A stretch of DNA of 64,000 nt from Sarcocystis neurona (taxonomy: Eukaryota > Apicomplexa > Conoidasida > Eucoccidiorida > Sarcocystidae): contig KL647288.1 of NCBI GenBank assembly GCA_000727475.1, positions 10,860,903 through 10,924,902 on the forward strand, in the 5' to 3' direction. Numbering within the stretch: position 1 is the first letter of the stretch; each line of letters begins with the position of its first letter. Shown here one piece after another: positions 33,947-45,060 of the stretch. The position numbers were made by a program, and so were the translations under genes. The notes beneath the pieces are model-generated. The model saw only the letters and a list, made by a program, of their open reading frames with translations, was not told the DNA's origin and did not search any database.

Positions 33947-36900
33947 TTGTACATACACATGCACACAAATATATCCACAGATATATATAAGCGCATACAT
34001 ATACACATACGTGTACATATACATACATATATATAGCACACATATACAAATATGTATACATAGATATATATATATATATATACATACAAGATGCGCACAT
34101 ATATGTATATATATCATGCATATACAAATATGTATACACACGTATACATGTATATACTAGAGCGCGTACATATACACACACACGGAGATTCACGCGCATA
34201 TATATATTTATATATATGTGTATAGAGACATACCCATATCCACACAGGTGTACATACGTCTATGTATATATATAAAGGAATGTACACATACATATATACG
34301 GATGCCTGCATGCCCGTGAATATATATTTGTGTACAGGTAGAATTGTTCACTTTTTGCTCGCCGTCTCTATGTTGATAACAAAAGAAGTGATCAGGGTCA
34401 GCACAGCGCAGCAATGCCTGCAAATCTCTGCTTCAACGGCAGTTCTCCTGCAGCAGCTGCTGCGCTTCTTCTGCTGCCGGTGCTGCTGCCTCGGCCGTCC
34501 GCTCCTACTTTCCGCTTCTTTGCAGCTCCTGCTTCCGTCTTCTGCTGCAGCTGCTGCTTCGCTTCTACTCTCCTGACTTATCACAAGCACGTATACATAC
34601 AGTCATGTACATACATATACACACATACATACACGTACATATATATACATATATATATATACATACATACATACATACATACATACACACATATATATAC
34701 ATACATACACACATATATATACATACACATATATATACATACAGACATGTACATACATCTACATGAACACATACATACATATATATATATATATATGTAT
34801 ATACGTATATGTACGTCTGGGTGTATACATATATTGTGTGTTCTTTTTGCTTCTCAGTAGTAAATATGCATGTGCGTAGATACGGAGAAGTGTCGTTGCT
34901 ATTGTTGAGTTCTCTTGTTTTCGCTGCTGCTGCCGCTCTGCTTCTCCCAGGCGTCGGGCTTCTGCTGCTGCTGCTCCTTCTCCCCAGCTCCCTCCGTCCT
35001 CTGCTGCTGCTCCTTCGCGCGCAGGCTGCCTCCGTCCTCGGCTGCTGCTGCTGTTTCCATCCCCGAGCTCCTTGCTGCTGCAGTGATCTGGCGAGTGTGC
35101 ACGCTTCTTCGTGTGTGAGGCCCCCACGGCAGCATTTGCTTTAAGGCCCTCCTTTCTTTCGACTTCACCTGCTTGTCTCTTTTCTTCTTCTTTCCTCTCC
35201 TCTCCTCTAATCGACTCTCTTCTCTCTTTTCTCTCTGTTCTTGCTGCTTCTCTCTCTTTTTCTCTCCTCCCCTTTTTCCTTTTTAAACGAGCTCCGGCTC
35301 ACGTATGTGATTCCTATGCATGCGGTGCAGGCCATGCAGACGTATGCTCATCCAGTTCCTCATATATGTCCCGTGAACGCATGTGGGGAGCGCTGCTGCT
35401 GTACGAACCCGCTGCAGCAGCAACTCTGAGCAAACGTGCCGTATCGTATGTCCCTGGGTCGCACGCAGGAGCCACCTGTCGCTCAGTCGCAGACTTCGCT
35501 TCTGCTGCCGCTGCTGCTGCTGCCGGTGCTGCTGCTGCTGCTGCCGGTGCTGCTGCTGCTGCTGCCGGTGCTGCTGCTGCTGGTGTTGCTGTCGCTGCGG
35601 TTGCTGTTGCCACTGCTGATGCTGGTGGTGCATTTGCGGCGTCGGCGCGCCATCACGCGGAAGAGCAGCTGCTGCCGTGGACGTTGCTGCTGTTGCTGCT
35701 GCTGCCTCCACCGTGGAGCGACGACGGCAGCAGAGCTTCTCCATTGCTGCTGCAGCAACACGACGTCACACACACACCAACGGCGCAGCAAAGTCAGCAA
35801 ATCTTCGCACCTGCATCCCAGTCCCACGGCAGCAACTTTGAACGGCAACAGCACGAGAGAAAGAGAGAGACACACACACGAACACACGCATGCAGGGGAA
35901 ACAGAGAGAGCAGCAGCAGCACCCTCCCCTTCCCTCTCCAAGCCAGCAGCCACACCGGGACAAATGTACCAAGCCACGGCTGCAACATGACAACTGCTGC
36001 TGCTACTACTACTACGGCTACTTACCCTACTACCACCGCTACTACTTTATCTCGTTACTCCGCGACGCCTACTGCGGCAACTACTCGAATTTCTACCATA
36101 ACAGCTGCTCCTACGACTACACGACTACTATCGACAATGTTGAAAACACTGCAAGTTTTGCTCGTCTATACTACTACTGCTGCCGCTAGAGGCATGGGCG
36201 CGGTGTAGGAGAGGGGAACGAGGAGCAGCAGCAGGAGCAACAAGCAGCTGCTTTACGCAGACGCAGGACTGCAGCACAGGGACGCGGGGCCTGTGTATAT
36301 CTACACATATGTTCTAAGAATTAAAAGCGATCTACGTATATCCACGTCATATATATTCGAATCAATAGATATACAGATATGTATATATATCTACATATAT
36401 TAAATCCACAAACGAGTGGAAATGTAGATACACAAACATCTTGCCATTATTTTCTCTCCTTTTCTCCCCCCTTCCTCACTCTCCCCTTCCATCGCTCGAC
36501 GCATACGTGTGTGTAGATGTACACCCATATATACCACGACGCGGTAGGTTCTCGAATCTCTATACACATATATATATATATATATATATATATGTGCACA
36601 TGTACATAGACGTGTACGTATGGACAGGTATGTATATATGTATATATATGTATGTATGTATTTATGTGTATATATATATATATATGTGTATATATATATC
36701 TGTATATATATATAAACAAATATACTTATGTATACTTACATATACATATGTATCTATATATGTATACATACGTATATGTGCATGTATGTATACGTATACA
36801 TATATATATATATGTAAAGAATAATATATATGTGAGGCAGAGATACAAAAAACGACGAGAGTCGCTCGCGGCCGAATAGCGAGAAGAGCCAGGGAACACG

Positions 36901-39900
36901 TCGCCTTTTTGCCGGTTATATGCCACTTATTTTGGCAGCTGCTCGGCTGCTCATCTCACCGACGGGAGCAGGAGAAGGAGGAACATGAGCAGCAGCAGAA
37001 GACGAGGGGGAGGAGGAGACGTGCTGCTGCTTCTTCTTTTGCATGTGTTCGAGGGGAGGAGACGGCGTCTTCGTCTCCGCGTCGCTGTCTCTGTCTTCCC
37101 AAAAATCCTCCGCCTCTTCCGGTTCGTTCACATCGTAGCAGAGTTCGTAGCGACGCTTGAAGTTCGACGCCACCACCTGGCCAACATCGCAGCACCACCA
37201 CCAGCAGCAAAAGGACCACCCGTAGCAGCAGGACAACGAGGAGAAGCAGAACGGGGAGGAGGAGCAGCCGCACAGCAGCAGCAGTGGGACAGCAGCAGGA
37301 GGAGAACAGCACAGCAGCAGGAGGAGAACAGCACAGCAGCAGGAGGAGAACAGCACAGCAGCAGGAGGAGAACAGCACAGCAGCAGGAGGAGAACAGCAC
37401 AGCAGCAGCAGTAGGACAGCACAGCAGCAGCAGGAGTAACACAGCACAGCAGCAGGAGTAGGACAGCACAGCAGCAGCAGGAGTAACACAGCACAGCAGC
37501 AGCAGGAGTAGGACATATGTGGAGAAATGTATAATCGCAGAAGACTTTCATCGATATATACAAAGGGCGCAGTAGCATCTGTGTCTTCAACAATGGAGAC
37601 ACACGTGTGTTTACATACATACACACACATACGTATATGTCCACACGCATATAGATGCCATGTATGTGTGAACCTTTGTACTATATACACAATCATATAC
37701 GTATACACATATGTATACATACGTAGAGGAAAAGATAGAGATTTTACAAATTAATGTCTACTTGTATGTACGAATAAGTAGTTGTAGCTAGAGTTGATCA
37801 GCAGGAGCGTCGAGAACTAGCAGAACGGCTCCACAGTCTGGGCAGGAGGAAGAGGCGCTGGGCGCCATTGCAGCAGCAGCAGCAGTATTAGCAGCAGCAG
37901 CTGCTGCTGCGTCTGTGTACGTCTAGTAGTCCTCGCGTATTAACAACGGCAAAATGTGTAGTAATCTTCGCGTGTTAACAACAGCAAAACAGCAGTCCTG
38001 CTGCAGGAGCCACTGCAGCAGCTTCTACGTGGATATACGGAAAAAGAAGTGCAGCGCGGGGGTGGCGTCGCGTGCAGCAGGTTCGCAAAAGGAGCAGCAG
38101 CAGCAGCACTTCCCGCACGGAGGGGATGGGGAGAGAGATGCCCAGCAGCAGCACAGGCGCCTCCTCTCGGCATGTTGCTCGGACATTCCCCCCCTCGGAC
38201 CGTCGTGGCAAAAATGGGAAGAGCAGCTGCTGCCCGGCGCTTGACACAAAGCAGCAGCGGCGGCAGCCGCGTGCAGGACCCAGAGACACACACAGCAACA
38301 GCGGCAGCAGCAGCTGTTCCTTTTTCCTGAACAACGTAGGGTAGGAGCAGGTGCGCACGAAGGAGGTGCAGCAACAGCAGCAGCAGGAAATGTCAACTTC
38401 GCAGTTCTTCCTCTTGTTTGCCTCCTCACCGCAGCGTCGCACGTCTTCGCCGACACATGCGCGTCACTGCAGCGCCTCACGTGTGGCACCTACTTACATA
38501 TACATATACATAACATATATATATATATATATTCCCATATGTACATACATACGTGCATATATGTATATATATATATATTTGCGTATACTATATTAGATCG
38601 ATTTCTTTATGTACGTATGTACACGTACATATATATACATGTATGTATATATATATATATGTTTCCATGTGTATATATGTACATGCATATATATGTGTAT
38701 ATGTATGTATATATAAATATGTATACACGTGTACATATATATATATACACAAATGCACACGCCTGCATATGTACGCATACAGACACATGTACTGCTAACA
38801 TATTGAGATATATATATATATACATGAGAACATAGCGAGTCATACACAGATATATGGCTATTTCTCTGGGTGAACAAACAGAAGGGGAAAGAATCTTCGG
38901 ACGGCTCGAACAGGCCAATTTTCCTTCCTGGGAAGGAGCAGATTGAATGAGGAGGCCTTCTCTCCACGAGTGTCCTCCTCTTTTTATATGTGAGAAAGTA
39001 TCTCAGCTCGCCCTGGGTGAAGAGCAGCAGTACCAAGTAAATTTCTTCCCACGTGACGCCTCGCATGCACTCTAAGGAGAGAAGCTGACGAACGCGGACG
39101 TAGCCGTCTTCACGCATGGGCAGGTGGAAGAGAGGAGCGCCATGCCGAAGAATGAAATTCAACTTTTTGATCAGCAAATAATTTCTCCTTTCGAACGGGA
39201 TTCTCCTCACGACTGAGCAGTACTCCTCTGTACTGCTGCTGCAGCTCGTGCTGCCGTTTTTATTGCCATACACGCGGCTCTCCCCACACGCCGCCTTCCT
39301 GTTGCTGCTGCTACTGCCGCGTCCCTCGCCCACATTACTACTACTGCTGCTGTTACGCGGTTCCTCCTTTCGGTTTCGTTTAATGCTGCTGATGCTGCTA
39401 CCCCTCCCTTCGCATACGCTGCCTGTACTTTCCCTGGTGCTGCTGCTGCTAACCAGAAATCCTTCACCACCGCCACTGCTGTTGCTGCGGGGGTAGCTGC
39501 TGGCGATGCTGCTGCTGCTGACGATGCTGCTGCTGCTGCTGGCGACGCTGTTGCTGCTGCTGCTGGCCATGCTGCTGCCGGCCATGCTGCTGCTGGCGGT
39601 GCTGCTGATGCTGCTGGCGGTGCTGCTGATGCTGCTGGCGGTGCTGCTGATGCTGCTGGCGGTGCTGCTTATGCTGCTGGCCATGTTGCTGCTGCTGGCG
39701 GTGCTGCTGCTGCTGGCGGTGCTGCTGCTGCTGTCAGTCACTCGGTTGCTGCTGCTGTTGGAGTTTGCTGCTGTCCCTGCATCGGCGGCTTTGCTGCTGG
39801 CCATTCCTGCTGTTGCAGCACCTTTCCATACAAATTTTTCAGAAGAAAAAGAAAAAGGAGGAGGAGTTTCTGCTGCTGCTTTGTTTACTGTTGATGCTGC

Positions 39901-42279
39901 AGCGATGTTGACTACCTTCGAAGCAACTGCCCCTGCTGCAGCGTCTATTCTGACCGAGACAGCTGCTGCAGAAGCTGCCGCAGAAGCTGCTCCTGTTGCT
40001 GTTATCGTCGCTGCCGGTGCTGCGGCAGCAGGCCTTACAGCAGCAGCACAACTACTCCCGGCTGCGCCGCATGCGAGAGCAGTAGCTGCGGCTGCCTCTG
40101 CAGTTGCCTCACGCGCTACGATAATACTTGTTGCCGATAGATTTTCGAGAGAAAAGACTGGGCCGCTGCTAAAGGAAGGGGATGACTCGGTGTGTGTCTG
40201 TCTCATTGCCACTGTTGCTGCTGCTGTCGCGATAGTCCAAGGCAAAGAAGCAGCACCAGCAGCAGAGTTTTTCTCAGCCGCAGCAGGTGTAGCTGTTGCT
40301 ATCGAAGATGCCCTCCGTCCCACTTCTGCAGCGATGGAACGGGAGGGAGAAGGAGCGGCTGCCGTCGTTGCGGAAAAAGAAGCAGAAGAAGAGAGGACTG
40401 CATCGGCAGCAGCAGCAGGAGCAGCAGAGGAAGCAGCAGAGGCGCATGTGTCGGCAGCAGCGCCACTTTTCTGCCATTGCAGGACGTGAGGAGAAGCAGG
40501 AGCAGCAGCAGCAGGGGCTGCGCAGGTCTGTGTGGACTGCGACCGCACGGGAGAGGAACGCGTGAAGGACAGCAATTCTTGGTGCGCCTTGCTGCTCAGG
40601 ATTTTCCCTTTGAACAAGGACTTTTCTGACTTTTCGACAGGACGTAGTGAGGACCGAGGGTGAGGAGAAGAAAGTTCTTCGCTCGGCTCCAGCAGCTGCA
40701 AGGCAACATCCTTCGCGTGCGCTGCTGTCGCCAAGCGGTCTGAAGCACTAGGCTGCGCCGCAACAGAATGGCGCCGACAGCTGCTGCTGCGCCCAAGTTT
40801 CAGCCGCCCATCTCGGCGTGCTGCAGCAGGAGGAAGCGGAAGTCCTGGCCACAGACCCGCTACAACACCCCACATAAAAGATGTCTTGCTCCTCTCTTTC
40901 GCCACTTCCTCCTCCTCGCCTGCTCCTCCTGTCACGTGCTGCTCTCTACCGAGGAAGGTTCTTCTGTCCACAAAGCAGGCAGCAGCATCTGCCTCTCCTG
41001 CTGCGTCCTTCGTCCCCCCCTCAATCGCCAACTTACCGCTCCTACGGCCGACACCCCACCCCCAGGCTCCTTCTCTCTCTCCTCCTCCTTCTCGTAATGG
41101 TGCTGGTGTTCCTGCTGCTGTTCCGTCTTCTCCTTCTTCTTCATCTGCTGCTGCTTCTTCTTCTCCTGTCCCTGCCGCTTCTGCTACTTCTCCTTCTCCT
41201 GCTGCTGCTGTTGCCTCTTGTCCCAGTGTTGCAGCTGCTAGACTCTGCTGTGGGGAACTCTTCTCCGCGCGGCAGGGAGCGAAGACGGCACCGGTGTCTT
41301 CTGCTCCCCCCCACCCTCGCGTCTTGCCGCGGCTCTCGGACGCCTCGCGTCTGCCCCGCCCTGTCACTTTCTCTTCGACCGGACTCTCCGCTCTTTGCCA
41401 TTTTTTCTGCTGCTCTGCTGTCTCTTGCTGGCGCCCTGTCTCCCCTTTTCTTCTCTCCAGCTGCTGCTGCTGCCGCCACCCCCCGTGCTGCTCCTGCCTT
41501 TCCTCTCGCACGCAGCGCACCTCTCCGACTCCACCAGCGACTTCTTCTTCTTCTCTTTTCTCTGCCGCGTCCCGTGCCCCGCCTCGCCGCCCCCCGTCCT
41601 CCTCCCCCGTGTCGCCGCACGTGTCGGTGTCGCACAGCGGCGGCTCAACTTCTTCCTCGTCTCTCTGCCTTCCCTCCCACACACCGCTAGCTCCTTCCCC
41701 CACTGCGTCAGCAGCGGCTGTCTCTGCAGCAGCTGTCTCTGCACCAGCCGTCTCTGCAGCAGCTGCCTCTGCAGCAGCTGCCTCTGCAGCAGCTGCGGCA
41801 GCTGTTGCCCCTGCGGCATGCAACAGCAGCGCCCAGCTGTCGTCTTCTTCGGGAGGGAGTGCCGGAGGCAGCGGCTGCGCAAGCTCGGCCAGTGATATCG
41901 AACTTTCACCCAGCCCCGGTAGACCCGGCGTGGACGCCGCAGGCAGCAACGCAGCCAAACTCTCTCCTGAAGGTGCATTATCGGCGTCCTTTCCCCCCCC
42001 TTCCCCAGCAGCCTCAAAGGCGTACAGTCCGTAGAAAACAGCGTCCTGCTGTCCCCCCCGCTGCTGCTCCTGCTGCTGTTGCTGCTCCTCCTGCTGCTCC
42101 TCTACTGGCGGCAAGCCCTTCCAGTCGGAGCGTGCTGCAGCGATTCTGGCATGACTCCCTGCTGGTGAAGAAAAAGAAGAAGCAGCTGAAGCAGCTGGTG
42201 CTCCTGGCCCCACGGCTCGGCCGCAAGGTTCTTCACCGGCAGCAGCACCTGAGCGAACAATGCATGCGACAAAAAACAT
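32008..42279 (-). CDS. TPT1: tRNA 2'-phosphotransferase (TPT1/KptA) with very long N-terminal extension
   Basis: The enzyme removes the 2'-phosphate left at tRNA splice junctions, transferring it to NAD+. Exons on the minus strand: A 42279-39034, B 37176-36960, C about 35700-35303 and D 32429-32008. Exon A ends [30 protein letters not shown] starts [13 protein letters not shown] has [20 protein letters not shown] and HRNHI. D starts [17 protein letters not shown] and reads [21 protein letters not shown]. The joins A/B (phase 0) and C/D (NHI|HFA, phase 1) restore the family consensus exactly. The catalytic Arg-His (ILRHGA), Arg (LLRATQGH) and Arg (SGMR) are all present. Exon A carries about 1000 extra residues rich in Ala, Ser, Glu and Gln before the domain, and B/C hold a large insertion before LLRATQGH. 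The exon C acceptor sits in CAG repeats and is uncertain. The ATG at 42279 is tentative. The C-terminal tail after LSP may be shorter. Confidence 0.85.
32600..32790. repeat. 15-nt AGT/GTAGCAGTCGC minisatellite
   Basis: About five units of GTAGCAGTCGCAGTG preceded by GTGGCAGCAGTGGCA variants and followed by AGCAGC. It lies in the last intron of TPT1 (32430-35302). The protein frames are Ser/Gly, Ala/Val or antisense Thr/Ala artefacts. Confidence 0.75.
33830..34810. repeat. TA/TACA microsatellite region in the last TPT1 intron
   Basis: Long (TA)n, (TACA)n and ACATATA tracts interrupted by a unique CTG-rich island at 34340-34580. No coding evidence. Confidence 0.7.
36360..36830. repeat. TATATG/TACATA microsatellite
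   Basis: TA-rich tracts with long (TA)n runs near 36570-36595, in the TPT1 intron between exons B and C. Confidence 0.7.
37285..37520. repeat. 22-bp minisatellite in a TPT1 intron
   Basis: Five copies of a 22-bp unit (AGCAGCAGGAGGAGAACAGCAC) at about 37291-37405 are followed by related AGCAGCAGGAGTAGGACAGCAC variants. The period of 22 shifts the frame in every copy, so it cannot be a maintained coding repeat; it lies between exons A and B, consistent with an intron. Confidence 0.8.
39490..39760 (-). repeat. 21-nt coding repeat in the TPT1 extension (Ser/Thr/Ala)
   Basis: On the minus strand, units encode SISSTAS heptads (four or more in a row) inside the N-terminal extension of TPT1. The unit length is a multiple of three, unlike the intronic 22-bp array nearby. 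Confidence 0.75.
41700..41815 (-). repeat. 15-nt coding repeat in the TPT1 extension ([10 protein letters not shown])
   Basis: About seven units of GCAGCAGCTGCCTCT-like sequence on the plus strand give AAAAE and TAAAE repeats on the minus strand within TPT1 exon A. Confidence 0.75.
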
Positions 42280-42289
42280 TTCACGACTT

Positions 42290-42520
42290 GACGCACCCCT
42301 GCATATATGTATATATATCTATATATGTGTGTACATATATATATATATATACGTGTATGTATATATATACATGTATATATACACATACATATACATATAT
42401 ATACATGCATATATTGGAATGCACATATATGTATATATGTATATACATACATTTATACACATATATGTACATATATATACATGTACATAGACATGTGTGT
42501 GTATGTATACACCTATATAT
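42290..42520. repeat. TACATA/TATATG microsatellite between TPT1 and the upstream frame
   Basis: Almost pure TA/TG/CA dinucleotide-type DNA. It is bounded by a possible donor (GTAGGC, at 42534 on the minus strand) and acceptor (GTTCGCTCAG, ending at 42249), so it could be an intron of about 286 nt. Confidence 0.7.
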
Positions 42521-42530
42521 ACCATCTCGC

Positions 42531-44786
42531 CTACTGCAGCAAGTGCTGTAGCCGCTGCAGCTGAGTCTCTGCAGCGCAACAACAGCGCCCTGCCCGCTCC
42601 ATTCCCCCCCCTCCCACGAGCAGACGACTCTCTTTCCGCTCTGAAAGTCGCCGCCCACCTTCTGCGTTCGCCGGAGCAGTAGAGGGAGGAAGTGCTGGGG
42701 AGAACGCGGGTGACGGAGACGTCTTCTCGAGAGGACACCAGACATCGTTGAAACTTTCTCTTTTATTCCCACGAGAATCGCCAGTTCCTCCTGCTGCGCT
42801 TCCTGCTCGACTGTTCGGGACACGATCATCCTCTGTTGCACTTCTTCTCTCTCCGACTTGCTGCGGTAGACGAACACCACGTAGCTGCTCTTCGCTCCTG
42901 CCCGTGTACGCGGGTGTACGTACACCACCGTGCAGCGGCCTTTGCAGCTGCCCCTCAGGTTTACGTACACTGCGCCCCTCTCCTTCTCTCACATCCGCCT
43001 GTTGGGCTGCAGGACGTGCAGCGCGTACCAGCTGCTCGTCTGTCACATCCTGCTCTCGGTGGAGTGTATGTACACCGCACGGCAGCTCTCCCTTCACCTC
43101 CTCCCGCCGTCCCGGACGCCGCTGCCCTTCCCCTCCCTCCTCCTCCTGCTGCCTTCCCCTGATGCCACCAGCCTTCCGGCTCTGCTGCTGCAGATAAAGT
43201 TTCAGCCGCGCGCGGCTGCAGCCAGCTCCTTGCGGCTCGCTCTGTCTCTGGAAGCAGCTATCTCGACGCAGTCGGGCCATGCCTGTTGCTGCGCTTGCCT
43301 CTCTGCTCTTCTCCCGGATTTCCTCCTCTTCTTCGTCCTCCTCCTCCTCTTCCCCTTCCTCTTCTTCATACTCAGGGGCGTAGTCGTCTCCGTCAAAGAA
43401 CGGCCGCCTTCTTCCTCGGGCATGGTACCCCTCCAGGTCCGTAGCGACGCAACTCCACTCTGGGGCTGCCGCCGCTCCATGGTCCGCCCCGCCGTGTAAA
43501 ATTTCTGCTTCCCAGGGAAACGACCTATCTCCTCCTTCTTCTCGACATTCTCCTGCCGTTTTGTTACCTCCTCTCCGACTCTTCTTTTTCACTCTGGCGT
43601 CGCGTCGGCCGGGGGGTGTCACTGCGGTATATCTGCTTCTCTCTCTCTCAGCGGCAGCACCGACAGAGTGTGTAGCTCTTGTACGTTCTGCAGAAGCTTC
43701 ACACGCTGCTGCTGACCCACTTCGTGTTGCGGCCCTCTCCCCATCCTCCGCTAAATGTGGCAACAGAAATTCATTTTCCTGCTGCCCCTTCTCCTGTTGG
43801 CCCCCTCCTTTCCATCGCCCTTGCTCTTCGTCCTCCTCCTCCTGCTTTTCCTCCTCCTTCTGGTGCTGCTGCTGTTGTTGTCGCTGGGGGTGGTGCTCTG
43901 GCTGCTGCTGCTTCAGCTCTTGCACTTTCTTCCGGTGCTGCGCGTGCTCCCAGACACCTGTTGTCCAGCGTGGCCCCGCCGCCGCCCGCTGTCGGCAACA
44001 TCTGCGACTCTGTACTCGATCCTCCTCTTCAAAAATATATGGGTACGCCCCCCCCCGGCGCAACGCCTTCTGCGCCTGCAACAGCAGGCGACGGAGGGCG
44101 GCCTTCTCCGTACTTGACTCTCCCCCGCCGTCTTCGCCTGCTTCGCCAGCCGCTGCTGGTGTTGTCGCTTCGGCGGCGGCTACGGCTTGAATGCCTGTTG
44201 TTGCCGAAGAAACTTGGGGAGAACTTGCTGTCTCACTACCTTGCCCACTGCCGCTGCAGTTGCCATCCTCCTGTGTGATAAAATGTCGCGCTGCTTCTCT
44301 CTGCAGCAGCGCCAGGAGGTGCGGCGAAGGCTGAGAGAGAAACCAACGGGGTCGCCGCAGGTGGCACCCCTCGTCGTCATCCTCGGAATTCCGTGAAGAC
44401 GAAGTCTGCAAGAAACTGTCTCTCTGCAGAGAGATCTTTCCCTGTCCTGTCGAAGGGGTTTTGCTTGCTGCTGCGATTGGCGTGCTACGACAGCTAGAGC
44501 CGCCACTCGTCACACTTCGCGCCGTGGTGCTATTGCTGCTGGCGGCTCTTGGATCGACTGCGAACAGACGGTCGATGCTGTCCGCACAATACGAATTAAA
44601 AGGAGATGCAGCAGTATGCAAGGATGAGGCGTCCTCTCTGTCACTTTTCGAAACAGTCTCTCCTGGAAAAGCATGTGGTGCAAAGGGGAGGCATGATAGT
44701 GCATTCTGGCTTTCGGTCGGCGCAAGAGAAGTTTCAGCAGACACACACAACGCTGCCTCGTCTTCTGGGTGTGAAAGCCCATCCAT
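42531..44786 (-). CDS. Large low-complexity frame, unknown function; separate gene or 5' part of TPT1
   Basis: A 751-residue open frame starting MDGLSHPEDEAALC. It contains protein-like segments (RPRWFLSQPSPHLLALLQRE; GVWEHAQHRKKVQELK; EWSCVATDLEGYHARGRRRP) among Gln-, Arg- and Glu-rich runs, including a long acidic stretch (EEEEGEEEEEDEEEEE). No domain recognised. The final ~230 residues are doubtful: between 42970 and 42640 another minus frame reads more like a globular protein (RCTVVYVHPRTRAGAKSSY). An intron from about 43160 to 42985 could connect the two in phase 1. A GTAGGC donor at 42534 and an acceptor at 42249 could alternatively join this locus to the TPT1 extension. Confidence 0.45.
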   Translation of the reverse strand: MDGLSHPEDEAALCVSAETSLAPTESQNALSCLPFAPHAFPGETVSKSDREDASSLHTAASPFNSYCADSIDRLFAVDPRAASSNSTTARSVTSGGSSCRSTPIAAASKTPSTGQGKISLQRDSFLQTSSSRNSEDDDEGCHLRRPRWFLSQPSPHLLALLQREAARHFITQEDGNCSGSGQGSETASSPQVSSATTGIQAVAAAEATTPAAAGEAGEDGGGESSTEKAALRRLLLQAQKALRRGGAYPYIFEEEDRVQSRRCCRQRAAAGPRWTTGVWEHAQHRKKVQELKQQQPEHHPQRQQQQQHQKEEEKQEEEDEEQGRWKGGGQQEKGQQENEFLLPHLAEDGERAATRSGSAAACEASAERTRATHSVGAAAERERSRYTAVTPPGRRDARVKKKSRRGGNKTAGECREEGGDRSFPWEAEILHGGADHGAAAAPEWSCVATDLEGYHARGRRRPFFDGDDYAPEYEEEEGEEEEEDEEEEEIREKSREASAATGMARLRRDSCFQRQSEPQGAGCSRARLKLYLQQQSRKAGGIRGRQQEEEGGEGQRRPGRREEVKGELPCGVHTLHREQDVTDEQLVRAARPAAQQADVREGEGRSVRKPEGQLQRPLHGGVRTPAYTGRSEEQLRGVRLPQQVGERRSATEDDRVPNSRAGSAAGGTGDSRGNKRESFNDVWCPLEKTSPSPAFSPALPPSTAPANAEGGRRLSERKESRLLVGGGGMERAGRCCCAAETQLQRLQHLLQ

Positions 44787-44900
44787 CGTATAACCTGCAC
44801 ATTACATCGCGCTGTGTTATTGTCACTGCGCGACGTGGACAACACCTCTTCTGATGCAGAAAACAAAGCACCCCCATGAGCCGCCCTCTACGTACTTTAC

Positions 44901-45060
44901 GAAGAGAAAAGGTCCCTTTCGAAACGTTGCCGCTGCAACTCGCCAAATGGAGGAACAGATAATAAGTTAACGTAATATAAATCAATTCCTTCCACACTAC
45001 TGCCCATCTTTCCTTTGGAAGGATGTTCCGCACGCGTGCGCGAGGGCGCCGGCTTTACCT
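44901..45060 (-). CDS. Possible upstream exon of the 42.5-44.8 kb gene
   Basis: After a GTTTTTCAG acceptor the minus strand reads EVKPAPSRTRAEHPSK, then GIDLYYVNLLSVPPFGELQR and RFERDLFS, ending at a TC|GTAAAG donor (phase 2). The composition is clearly protein-like. An ATG within it (MGSSVEGIDLYY) could also be a start codon. The frame does not join the MDGL start directly (that acceptor would need phase 1), so an exon is missing from the model. A further minus segment at 45431-45183 (LPLFFPTGHRSSLFVTSLL) may belong to the same gene. Confidence 0.35.

Noticed and set aside
35111..36208. Plus-strand 365-residue frame
   Set aside because: It runs antisense through TPT1 exon C and is made of pyrimidine tract plus CTG repeat; the minus strand has the diagnostic catalytic motifs.
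40886..42034. Plus-strand 382-residue Ser/Pro/Ala frame
   Set aside because: Antisense to the TPT1 extension; the minus frame is open for more than 3 kb and leads directly into the catalytic domain.
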